A stretch of DNA of 18,312 nt from contig JAIRWW010000048.1 of assembly GCA_031268685.1 (NCBI GenBank), forward strand, positions 1 through 18,312, written 5' to 3'. This stretch comes from Azoarcus sp. (GTDB lineage: Bacteria; Pseudomonadota; Gammaproteobacteria; Burkholderiales; Rhodocyclaceae). Below, piece after piece: positions 1-5,601 of the stretch. The position numbers were made by a program, and so were the translations under genes. The notes beneath the pieces are model-generated. The model had not been told where the DNA came from, did no database searches, and saw nothing but the letters and a program-made list of their open reading frames with translations. Positions within the stretch are counted from its first letter, which is position 1, and each line of letters starts with the position of its first letter.

Positions 1-34
1 CGAAAACCTGTTGTTCGATCTGCGTCTCACTCAC
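1..34 (-). CDS. Probable response regulator, N-terminal fragment only (FixJ-like by context)
   Basis: Reading leftwards, a GTG at 34-32 opens a frame that stays open to the window edge and begins V-S-E-T-Q-I-E-Q-Q-V-F. The GTG overlaps the TGA (29-27) of the upstream histidine kinase, the usual translational coupling of a two-component pair. FixJ-type regulators typically begin with a short Ser/Glu/Gln-rich lead into a V-x-V-V-D-D-D strand, which this fits, but only 11 codons are visible. The regulator identity is therefore inferred from the kinase neighbour rather than from a domain. The protein would continue to the left of the window. Confidence 0.45.
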   Translation of the reverse strand, partial: MSETQIEQQVF

Positions 35-1145
35 GGGCAGCGTCCTCCACGGGCAGGGTGAAAGCAAATATGGTACCGCCTTCCGGATTGGATTCGACGG
101 CGAGGCGTCCGTCGTGGAATTCGACGATCGAGCGGCAGATGGCCAGTCCCATTCCCATACCATCGTCTTTGGTGGTGAAAAAGGGCTGGAACAGGCGTTC
201 GCGGTCTTCTTCGTCGATGCCGTGGCCGCGGTCGATTACAGCGATCTCGACCAGCCGCTCGCCGCGCGCGCGCGCGCGCACGGTGAGCGTACATTCTTCG
301 CCGGAAGCATCTTTCATTGCATCGAAACCATTTCTGACCAAGTTGAGGACGACTTGCTCGATCATGATGCGATCTGCATGCACATCGGGCAGGCCGGGAA
401 CGATATCGAGCGCCAGCCTCATGCTTCGGCGGCGGGCGTCCATTTCGGCGAAAGCGAGCGCATCGTCGAGAATGGCGGCGACCGGCACCGCGCTGCGGCG
501 CGGCTCGCTTTTTTTCACGAACTCGCGGATGCGGCGGATGATCTTGCCGGCGCGTTCGGCCTGGGCGGCCGCTTTCTGTATTGCGGGCAGTAGCTCCTGC
601 GCATCCACTCCTGCCTGCATGCGCGCGGCGCATCCATTGCAATAATTGGCGATGGCCGACAGCGGCTGATTGATCTCGTGCGCCAGCATCGACGCCATTT
701 CGCCCATGGTTATGAGCCGCGCGGTGCGGGAAATGCGCTCTTCCTGCTGCCGGGCGGTTTCGGCGGTTTTCTTGCGGTCGGTGATGTCCGTGGCGATGCC
801 CAGCCGGACAACGCGCCCGTCCACCCAGCGCATCGCCTGCTCGCGCACGTGATACCAGCGCCCGGTGCGCGGCTGCGGCAGCTCGCCGTCGAACAATTCG
901 CAAGGCAGATCGGCGACGCCGAGTCCGCGCGGATCGACCCGGTAATCGCCGCGTTCGGGCAAGGGCACGACCAGTCCGTGCAAAACCCAGCCCGCAGTAT
1001 CGGCGCCGTGCAAGGCCAGGAAAGCGCGATTTGCAAAAAGGATTTCGCCGTCGCGCGCATCGGCCGCATATACAGCGGCATCCAGGCCGTCGAGCACCGC
1101 TTCCAGGCGCTCCAGCGCATCCGCTCCCGCCACTGCGTTTTCCAT
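27..1145 (-). CDS. PAS-domain sensor histidine kinase (FixL-like class)
   Basis: 372-residue cytoplasmic sensor kinase with no membrane segment. A PAS domain spans about residues 13-124 (ends ATDITDRKK). The dimerisation/phosphoacceptor H-box is GEMASMLAHEINQPLSAI with His156. The ATP-binding domain has an N-box (LNLVRN, about 268-272), a G1 box (DRGHGI, about 305-310), an F-box (FQPFF) and a G2 box (GMGMGL, about 329). The H-box wording matches the FixL/TodS/DctB-type (HPK4) kinases. ATG 1145 was chosen because GGGAGA lies just upstream; a TTG at 1211 would add 22 residues without a visible ribosome site. The stop overlaps the start of a probable response regulator, so the pair likely signals together. 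The PAS ligand cannot be read from sequence, and haem binding is not shown. A run of alternating CG codes for Arg-Ala repeats in the ATPase domain. Confidence 0.9.
   Translation of the reverse strand: MENAVAGADALERLEAVLDGLDAAVYAADARDGEILFANRAFLALHGADTAGWVLHGLVVPLPERGDYRVDPRGLGVADLPCELFDGELPQPRTGRWYHVREQAMRWVDGRVVRLGIATDITDRKKTAETARQQEERISRTARLITMGEMASMLAHEINQPLSAIANYCNGCAARMQAGVDAQELLPAIQKAAAQAERAGKIIRRIREFVKKSEPRRSAVPVAAILDDALAFAEMDARRRSMRLALDIVPGLPDVHADRIMIEQVVLNLVRNGFDAMKDASGEECTLTVRARARGERLVEIAVIDRGHGIDEEDRERLFQPFFTTKDDGMGMGLAICRSIVEFHDGRLAVESNPEGGTIFAFTLPVEDAARE
263..279. repeat. 17-nt alternating CG tract inside the histidine kinase gene
   Basis: An uninterrupted run of alternating C and G (8.5 dinucleotides) lies within the ATPase-domain coding sequence. 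It encodes Arg-Ala-Arg-Ala-Arg on the minus strand. Such tracts can adopt Z-form and are prone to slippage. The reading frame is intact here. Confidence 0.8.
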
Positions 1146-1475
1146 GAGTCTCCCGCGAAATAAATTACGTGCCGGATTTTGTTTCGGCTCTACGTCACGG
1201 AGAGCCTCCAAAACCGCCAGTTTAATGTGAATGCACTCCGGATTTTGCGCGACTTGGGCTAGAATGCGACGTGGAAGCCTTCGCTCGTATTTACTGGAAA
1301 TCTTCGGACAATTCCGTTCGCCTTGAGCCAGCCGAAGGGCTTTCTCCGCGAGATCGCGGGGGGGGATAAGATCTCACAGCCAGAACGGATGGGATATACG
1401 CGTGGAGCCTCCCCAAAAGAGTGTGGGGCGCGGCAAATAAAAAATGTGGCGAACTTTTTAACAGCGAGCATAAAG
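1146..1475. other. Divergent intergenic region / long leader before hpt
   Basis: This 330-bp stretch separates the leftward kinase gene from the rightward phosphoribosyltransferase gene. A TAGAAT hexamer at 1260-1265 could be a plus-strand -10 box, but no good -35 lies at the right spacing. The region contains a small hairpin (CCGCG/CGCGG around 1347-1359) and a run of eight G at 1358-1365. Further on, CCCC and GGGG stretches around 1413-1430 could pair. An in-frame ATG at 1323 would extend hpt by 51 residues, but that extension resembles no known family N-terminus. I recognise no riboswitch. Confidence 0.5.
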
Positions 1476-2042
1476 ATGTATCTGGATTTAATCCGCTTGA
1501 ATGATATTCGGCGCATGCGTGACGAAGCCGATCTCATCGTGGACGAGTCTGCTGTCCAGGCCGCCATCGGCCGCATGGCGGCCAACATCACCGCGCGTCT
1601 GGCAGATACCGACCCGCTCGTGTTTACAGTCATGAATGGCGGCTTGATACTTGCCGGGCATTTGCTGTCGCAGCTGGATTTTCCGCTTGAAATATCGTAT
1701 CTGCATGCAACCAGATATGGCCACGCCACGGATGGCGAAGACGTCGAATGGCGCGCCCTCCCGGACGCAAACGTACAAGGCCGCACCGTGCTGATAGTCG
1801 ACGACGTGCTGGATGTAGGCAACACCATGCTCGCCATTACAGATTATCTGTGCAAGCTTGGCGCGCGCGAAACACTGACCGCCGTGCTGGTCAACAAACT
1901 ACACGAACGCAAGGCCCGTCCCGGCCTGTGCGCCGATTTCACCGGACTGGAGCTACCCGACCGTTTCCTCTTCGGCTCCGGCATGGACTACCGCGGTTAC
2001 TGGCGTAATGCCAAAGGTATCTACGCGGTCAAGGATCTGTAA
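1476..2042 (+). CDS. hpt: Hypoxanthine-guanine phosphoribosyltransferase
   Basis: 188-residue purine salvage enzyme that joins hypoxanthine or guanine to PRPP, giving IMP or GMP in the cytoplasm. The diagnostic PRPP-binding loop VLIVDDVLDVGNTML carries the paired acidic residues of type I phosphoribosyltransferases. An upstream FTVMNGGLILAG segment matches the pyrophosphate-binding loop of this family. The frame is open from 1323, but ATG 1476 gives the normal family length and start (MYLDLIRLNDI). The ribosome site before it is weak. The next gene begins 3 nt after the stop, so hpt, the DUF1840 gene and the kinase-like gene probably form one transcript. Confidence 0.93.
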   Translation: MYLDLIRLNDIRRMRDEADLIVDESAVQAAIGRMAANITARLADTDPLVFTVMNGGLILAGHLLSQLDFPLEISYLHATRYGHATDGEDVEWRALPDANVQGRTVLIVDDVLDVGNTMLAITDYLCKLGARETLTAVLVNKLHERKARPGLCADFTGLELPDRFLFGSGMDYRGYWRNAKGIYAVKDL

Positions 2043-2045
2043 AAA

Positions 2046-2393
2046 ATGCTGCTAAGCTTCAAGTCCAAAGCCGGTGCCAATGTCATCATGTTCGGCGACG
2101 TTGCCGGGCGGCTTCTCGGCGTAATCGGCAAGGATGCAGGCGAAGCCAAGGGCATCGTCACCGTAGAACAACTGCCGGAAGCCATCTCGCGCCTGCAAGC
2201 CGCCATCGACGCCGAGCGTGCGCAACAGAATGCGAAAAGCGCCGCCGAACGCGAAGCCGAAGAAGACGCCGAACGCGAAGCGGGCCGCAGCGGCATGACG
2301 GCTTCCGTCGATCTGGCCCAGCGCGCCTGGCCGCTCCTCGATCTGTTGCGGCGCGCGCAAGCAGGCGGCGTGCCTGTGGTCTGGGGCGTCTGA
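2046..2393 (+). CDS. DUF1840 domain-containing protein
   Basis: 115-residue small cytoplasmic protein. Its opening (MLLSFKSKAGANVIMFGDVAGRLL) matches the proteobacterial DUF1840 family, known by its strongly conserved F-K-S-K-A and M-F-G-D-V-A words. The middle (about 55-85) is a charged Glu/Ala/Arg-rich helix that may form a coiled coil. The C-terminus ends in a hydrophobic LLDLLRRAQAGGVPVVWGV tail, also typical of the family. The function is unknown. AAGGA within the hpt end serves as ribosome site, and the gene starts 3 nt after the hpt stop. No frameshift or truncation is seen. Confidence 0.85.
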   Translation: MLLSFKSKAGANVIMFGDVAGRLLGVIGKDAGEAKGIVTVEQLPEAISRLQAAIDAERAQQNAKSAAEREAEEDAEREAGRSGMTASVDLAQRAWPLLDLLRRAQAGGVPVVWGV

Positions 2394-2406
2394 GAGAAGC
2401 GCGCAT

Positions 2407-3012
2407 TTGATTCGCATAGATACGCCCTGTTTCCAGGCTTTGACCGCCGGCGCTGAAGTTGTCGAGCGCGACAGTTATGGCGCAAAAGTATTGCTGCTCC
2501 CAGACCAAAGCTACTTCAAGCTCTTTCGTCGCAAACGGCTGTTATCGTCGGCGTTGTGGCGGCCCTATGCGCAACGCTTTGCCGATGCCTGCCGCGTGCT
2601 GGCCGAGCGGCGCATTCCCTGCCCCGAAGTCATCGCCCTGTACCGCATTCCATCCATAGAGCGCGACGCCGTGCATTACCTTCCCTTGCCTGGGCAAACC
2701 CTTCGCCAGATGCTGGAGCAGGGCATGGGCGAAGCGGATGCCGCACAACTGCGGCGGCAACTGGGCGCTTTCGTTGCCCGCCTGCATGCGGCGGGTATTT
2801 ACTTCCGCTCGCTGCACCTGGGCAACATCGTATTGACTCAGCAAAAGACACTGGGCCTCATCGACCTTGCCGACATGCGCGCGTACCGGCGCGGCCTGGG
2901 CCGCATCCTGCGCCATCGCAACCTCAGGCACATGTTGCGCTACCCGGAAGAAGCCGGCTGGCTCGCCGGGAACGGAGAATTCCTCGCCGCCTACCGCGCA
3001 AGTGCGACATGA
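2407..3012 (+). CDS. Kinase-fold protein of the toluene-tolerance / LPS (Kdo/WaaP-like) kinase group
   Basis: 201-residue protein starting at a TTG, seven bases after GAGAGAAG. It has the outline of a small lipopolysaccharide-kinase-type fold. A candidate ATP-binding Lys lies in YFKLFRRKR (K38). The catalytic-loop-like segment is FRSLHLGNIVL (about 133-143), and GLIDLADM (about 150-157) supplies the DFG-equivalent Asp153. Relatives are annotated 'toluene tolerance protein' or lipopolysaccharide kinase InaA family. Residue 135 is Ser where active kinases of this fold usually have the catalytic Asp of a D-L-H-x-x-N loop. The gene may therefore encode a non-catalytic or unusual member. Its 13-nt spacing from the DUF1840 gene suggests one operon. 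Substrate and activity are not known. Confidence 0.65.
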   Translation: MIRIDTPCFQALTAGAEVVERDSYGAKVLLLPDQSYFKLFRRKRLLSSALWRPYAQRFADACRVLAERRIPCPEVIALYRIPSIERDAVHYLPLPGQTLRQMLEQGMGEADAAQLRRQLGAFVARLHAAGIYFRSLHLGNIVLTQQKTLGLIDLADMRAYRRGLGRILRHRNLRHMLRYPEEAGWLAGNGEFLAAYRASAT

Positions 3013-3034
3013 ACGAGAAATATGTCCCGATAAT

Positions 3035-3062
3035 GGCAAGATGGCGCATACGTCATCTTGCC
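3035..3062 (+). terminator. Hairpin after the kinase-like gene (possible terminator without T-run)
   Basis: Perfect 9-bp arms GGCAAGATG (3035-3043) and CATCTTGCC (3054-3062) with a 10-nt loop start 22 nt after the stop codon. No T-tract follows. It could be a Rho-type pause or mRNA 3'-end stabiliser rather than an intrinsic terminator. Confidence 0.4.
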
Positions 3063-3136
3063 GTCTCCGCTATTTCGGAAGATGATCGCGCATGGCATGA
3101 AGGCGGCGTGTAGGCAAGCCAGCCGCTTCATGTCAT

Positions 3137-3180
3137 ATGGGAATACGATGGGAGCGCGATGGGAACACAATGTGAACAAA
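3137..3180 (+). repeat. Four tandem 11-bp repeats upstream of aqpZ
   Basis: Four consecutive 11-nt units read ATGGGAATACG, ATGGGAGCGCG, ATGGGAACACA and ATGTGAACAAA. The first six bases are nearly invariant while the last five drift. The 11-bp period is about one helical turn, so the conserved part faces one side of the DNA. The array ends 37 bp before the aqpZ start. Confidence 0.7.
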
Positions 3181-3217
3181 TTCCCCGGCCTGCCATCCTG
3201 GCGCACGGAGACTTGTC

Positions 3218-3898
3218 ATGAAAAAATATGCAGCGGAATTCATCGGAACGTTTTGGCTCGTCCTGGGCGGCTGCGGCAGTGCGGTGTTGGCGGCGGCGTT
3301 TCCGGAACTGGGAATCGGTTTCGTCGGGGTATCGCTCGCGTTTGGTCTGACCGTGCTTACGATGGCCTTTGCGATCGGCCACATCTCGGGCTGCCATCTG
3401 AACCCGGCGGTTTCGGTCGGACTGCTGGTGGCGGGACGTTTCGAGCGCAAGGACTTGCTGCCGTACATCGCTGCCCAAGTATTGGGCGGCATCGCCGCTG
3501 GCGGTGTGTTGTATCTGATCGCCAGCGGCAATGCGGATTTCTCTCTTGGCAATTTTGCCTCGAACGGGTATGACGAACACTCACCCGGCGGATACTCGCT
3601 TGTTTCGGCGCTCATGTGCGAAATCGTGCTGACCGCAACTTTCCTGTTCGTCATTGCCGGGGCCACCAGCAAAAAAGCGCCTCCAGGATTCGCGCCCATC
3701 GCCATCGGCCTTTGCCTGACCCTGATTCATCTGATTTCCATCCCCGTCACCAATACATCCGTCAATCCCGCCCGCAGCACCGCCGTGGCGGTCTTCGTCG
3801 GCGACTGGGCGCTCGCGCAATTGTGGCTGTTCTGGATCGCCCCCATTGCGGGCGGTACGCTGGGAGCGTTCATATACAAGCTCATAGACGATGAATGA
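3218..3898 (+). CDS. aqpZ: Aquaporin Z (water channel)
   Basis: 226-residue inner-membrane water channel of the MIP family with six hydrophobic segments. Both half-helix motifs are present: NPA at 62-64 ([12 protein letters not shown]) and NPA at 183-185 (SVNPARS). The narrow-filter residues align with the water-selective AqpZ set: Phe42, His171, Thr180 and Arg186. Length is normal for AqpZ. GGAGA six bases before the ATG serves as ribosome site. The gene is separated from the kinase-like gene by a hairpin and from the start by the 11-bp repeat array, so it is likely transcribed alone. The degraded toxin gene begins soon after its stop. Confidence 0.95.
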   Translation: MKKYAAEFIGTFWLVLGGCGSAVLAAAFPELGIGFVGVSLAFGLTVLTMAFAIGHISGCHLNPAVSVGLLVAGRFERKDLLPYIAAQVLGGIAAGGVLYLIASGNADFSLGNFASNGYDEHSPGGYSLVSALMCEIVLTATFLFVIAGATSKKAPPGFAPIAIGLCLTLIHLISIPVTNTSVNPARSTAVAVFVGDWALAQLWLFWIAPIAGGTLGAFIYKLIDDE

Positions 3899-3990
3899 AA
3901 ATGTCGATGCTTGCTGAAGCCGCTGCCCACAGCCTTGGCTTGCAGGTTTCGCAAATTGCGGTAAAGGTAGATCGGGCGCGCGAAATGTGT

Positions 3991-4098
3991 GCGGTCTATG
4001 TTTTGCATTGTTTTTAGAAGAAGTCGGAGAAGACAAGCAAAAGTGATGTTGATTTAGCGACTAAACGTTACCGTATGCTACGGGGGGTGGCAAAATGA
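3991..4098 (+). pseudogene. Remnant of a HigB/RelE-type (phage Gp49-like) toxin gene
   Basis: Translated in one frame, the stretch ahead of the antitoxin reads AVYVLHCF, then TAG (4015-4017), then KKSEKTSKSDVDLATKRYR, and stops at TGA 4096-4098. This matches the C-terminal third of PF05973-type toxins, where VYVLHCFQKK followed by a basic, Asp/Leu-Ala-rich helix is conserved. The stop sits where Gln is expected (CAG to TAG). The toxin TGA overlaps the antitoxin ATG (4095) as ATGA, the usual arrangement of these pairs. Only about 195 bp separate aqpZ from the antitoxin, too little for the roughly 100-codon toxin, so the 5' half is lost. Upstream of about 3985 the homology fades. Confidence 0.75.
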
Positions 4099-4376
4099 AG
4101 ATTCAAGAGTTTGATAATGTTTGGGATGCCGTTTGCGATACCCCGATTGAGGCGGAAAATTTAAAGTTGCGGTCTAAGCTGATGCGTGATTTATCGGCGG
4201 TGATTGCGGATAGCGGTATAAATCAGGTTCAAGCGGCGGAGTTGATGGGGGTGACACAGCCACGTATTTCTGATTTAGTGCGTGGGAAAATTGATTTATT
4301 CAGTTTGGATGCACTGGTTAATATGGCCGCGTCGGCCGGGCGTCGTGTAGTCATGGAGTTGGAAGATGCGGTTTAG
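4095..4376 (+). CDS. XRE-family antitoxin (HigA-like, HTH)
   Basis: 93-residue DNA-binding protein. The helix-turn-helix lies at about 43-63 (NQVQAAELMGVTQPRISDLVRG), followed by KIDLFSLDALVNMAASAGRRVVMEL, a tail typical of the short HTH antitoxins (COG5606 group) paired with Gp49/HigB-like toxins. Family members bind and block the toxin and repress their own operon. Here the toxin frame just upstream is broken, so the gene stands as an orphan that may persist as a repressor or as an anti-addiction factor against related toxins. Codon use is more AT-rich than in the flanking core genes, suggesting acquisition. A hairpin with a T-run follows 70 nt after the stop. Confidence 0.88.
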   Translation: MKIQEFDNVWDAVCDTPIEAENLKLRSKLMRDLSAVIADSGINQVQAAELMGVTQPRISDLVRGKIDLFSLDALVNMAASAGRRVVMELEDAV

Positions 4377-4445
4377 TTAACTTTATTGCATATGCGATAC
4401 CGCGATATAAATTAGCTCATTCAGGATATTTCAGCCAGGTTTTTC

Positions 4446-4484
4446 CCTCAATGTGCGTAAGCGCATTGGGGCGCGGATTTTTTT
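4446..4484 (+). terminator. Intrinsic terminator after the antitoxin gene
   Basis: Arms CCTCAATGTGC (4446-4456) and GCGCATTGGG plus one G (4461-4471) pair with two G-T wobbles around a GTAA loop. A run of seven T follows at 4478-4484. The six-base gap before the T-run is longer than ideal. Confidence 0.55.
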
Positions 4485-4504
4485 GCTGCTGTCAATATCG
4501 GGTG

Positions 4505-4531
4505 TTTGATCAAGTTGTCGAATTTGATCAA
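4505..4531. repeat. Two TTTGATCAA direct repeats
   Basis: Identical 9-mers at 4505-4513 and 4523-4531 are 18 bp apart. Each contains the palindrome TTGATCAA. They could be a protein-binding pair or chance in AT-richer DNA. Confidence 0.5.
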
Positions 4532-4603
4532 CAACCGCAGCGAAACACGTACTATTTTGCGTGCTGTGCCAATAGGCAATATCGGAGTTTCGGGGGTTGC
4601 GGA

Positions 4604-4625
4604 AAAAGTCCCGCAAAAGTCCCGC
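4604..4625. repeat. Tandem duplication of an 11-mer
   Basis: AAAAGTCCCGC occurs twice in a row (4604-4614 and 4615-4625), followed by a third AAAA. It lies just beyond the tRNA terminator T-run on the minus strand. It may be a replication-slippage scar. Confidence 0.7.
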
Positions 4626-4626
4626 A

Positions 4627-4662
4627 AAATAAAAAGAGGTCAGGCGGAAAATCCGTCTAACC
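4627..4662 (-). terminator. Intrinsic terminator of the tRNA-Arg transcript
   Basis: On the minus strand GGTTAGACGGA and TCCGCCTGACC form an 11-bp stem with one mismatch and one wobble around a three-base loop. CTCTTTTTATTTT follows. It starts 12 nt beyond the CCA end of the tRNA, so it ends this transcript. Confidence 0.75.
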
Positions 4663-4674
4663 CCTTGATATTTT

Positions 4675-4751
4675 TGGCGCGCCCGGAGAGATTCGAACTC
4701 CCTACCCCTTGGTTCGTAGCCAAGTACTCTATCCAGATGAGCTACGGGCGC
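4675..4751 (-). tRNA. tRNA-Arg (anticodon ACG)
   Basis: 77-nt tRNA including an encoded CCA. The acceptor pair GCGCCCG/CGGGCGC is perfect with discriminator G. The anticodon arm is CTTGG-CTACGAA-CCAAG, giving anticodon ACG, normally modified to ICG and reading CGU, CGC and CGA. The T-arm is GGGAG-TTCGAAT-CTCTC with one G-U pair. The gene has its own promoter and terminator, so it is a single-gene transcript. tRNA-Arg 3' ends are frequent integration sites, and the AT-richer DNA lies on that side, but no second copy of the 3' end is visible here. Confidence 0.97.
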
Positions 4752-4773
4752 ATGGGTCTCACAAGAGAGCGGC

Positions 4774-4801
4774 ATTCTAGAGCAGTTCCGGCCAATGTCA
4801 A
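4774..4801 (-). promoter_or_regulatory. Sigma-70 promoter of tRNA-Arg
   Basis: On the minus strand a perfect TTGACA (4801-4796) and TAGAAT (4779-4774) are separated by 16 bp. The predicted start is a few bases before the tRNA 5' end at 4751. Confidence 0.75.
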
Positions 4802-4994
4802 CTGTCGAAACTGACACTGGCGAAGCAATAGCTGCCGAATAAATTGTATATGCATCTCCGCGCAATAGCTTTGCGTGTAAGTTGGGGAGGCACGTGCAGT
4901 TTTGCATGATGTTGTAAACGCAGAATTGCGGCGGCCCGCTTGTGCGGATGTATCCTGTGCCCTGGGCTTGAGCGGAAGATAAAGGGGCTTAGCG

Positions 4995-5480
4995 ATGAGA
5001 TTTTTCGGACATGACGAATCCGGCCTGGCCGGGCTGCCGGAACTGTGGTTGTCGACATGGATGCGTCCATGGGGAATGTTTGGGCATTGGAATACGCTCT
5101 GGGGCGGTTGGACGGGAACATGGCAGCGCTGGCTGGAGTCCGCTGCGGCAATGCCCGCGGCCTGGATGCCCGCCCTGGCGGAAGAACGGCAGGGGCAGCC
5201 CGAGTCCATCGCGTTTTTCTTGCCCTGGCTGCCGAGAATCGAGACCAAGATCTTGCCGCCGGATCATGGCGATGATGATGCCGTGCGCGTAATGTTGCGT
5301 GCAACCTTGCCCGGCGGGCTGGGCGGAGGCGGACTGGAAGTAGACGCTACAGTAAGGCGTTACCGTGCAGGCGTGGCGACGCCGAAAAAGGAAGATGCCG
5401 GCCTCGCGTTGTCGGCAGAAGGTGATGAGGAGACGGCCAAGTTGGCAAAACGCGGCGAGCGCAGGGCGGGCAAAGGGTAG
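4995..5480 (+). CDS. Hypothetical tryptophan-rich protein
   Basis: 161-residue protein of no family I recognise. A good ribosome site (AAGGGG, eight bases before ATG) and core-like codon use support a real gene. The first 80 residues hold ten Trp (18, 22, 26, 32, 36, 39, 43, 46, 57, 78), many spaced 3-4 apart as on one face of a helix. The middle has an acidic HGDDD patch and a Gly-rich LPGGLGGGG turn. The tail is charged and ends in a basic KRGERRAGKG. There is no signal peptide and no clear membrane span. It stands alone between the tRNA and a convergent lyase gene. The Trp pattern suggests surface, lipid or granule association, but that is a guess. Confidence 0.65.
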   Translation: MRFFGHDESGLAGLPELWLSTWMRPWGMFGHWNTLWGGWTGTWQRWLESAAAMPAAWMPALAEERQGQPESIAFFLPWLPRIETKILPPDHGDDDAVRVMLRATLPGGLGGGGLEVDATVRRYRAGVATPKKEDAGLALSAEGDEETAKLAKRGERRAGKG

Positions 5481-5505
5481 CAGGATTAAAACGCAGAAGC
5501 CCCTA

Positions 5506-5532
5506 CAGGGCGGCGCGTTTGTGCGCGCCCTG
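5506..5532. terminator. GC-rich hairpin between convergent genes
   Basis: CAGGGCGGCGC and GCGCGCCCTG pair with a single bulged G around a GTTTGT loop. It starts 25 nt after the Trp-rich gene stop and lies beyond the 3' end of the convergent lyase gene. There is no T-run on either side, so its role as a terminator is uncertain. Confidence 0.4.
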
Positions 5533-5601
5533 TCTGGCCCGGCCCGCATCGCGTGACACAGTTCCTGGATGACTGCGTTTCCGCGATGCCTGCGGTTTGT
5601 T

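Larger units (their letters stand above)
4377..4674. other. AT-richer non-coding gap between the antitoxin and tRNA-Arg
   Basis: This gap of about 300 bp has no convincing gene. It holds two terminators facing each other (one ending the antitoxin transcript, one ending the tRNA transcript). It also holds a pair of TTTGATCAA repeats and a tandem AAAAGTCCCGC duplication. Base composition is lower in GC than the neighbouring core genes. I see no integrase remnant. Confidence 0.6.

Noticed and set aside
1323..1475. 51-residue N-terminal extension of the phosphoribosyltransferase
   Set aside because: It has no family similarity, while ATG 1476 gives the standard start and length.
3058..3573. 171-codon plus-strand frame
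   Set aside because: It overlaps the 11-bp repeats and the 5' half of aqpZ in another frame. The aquaporin motifs show which frame is real.
4506..4814. Short plus-strand frame containing ARPERFELPTPWF
   Set aside because: This is the antisense translation of the tRNA-Arg gene, a well-known false protein in databases.
4431..4907. 158-codon minus-strand frame
   Set aside because: It runs through the tRNA, its terminator and its promoter, so it cannot be a normal gene.
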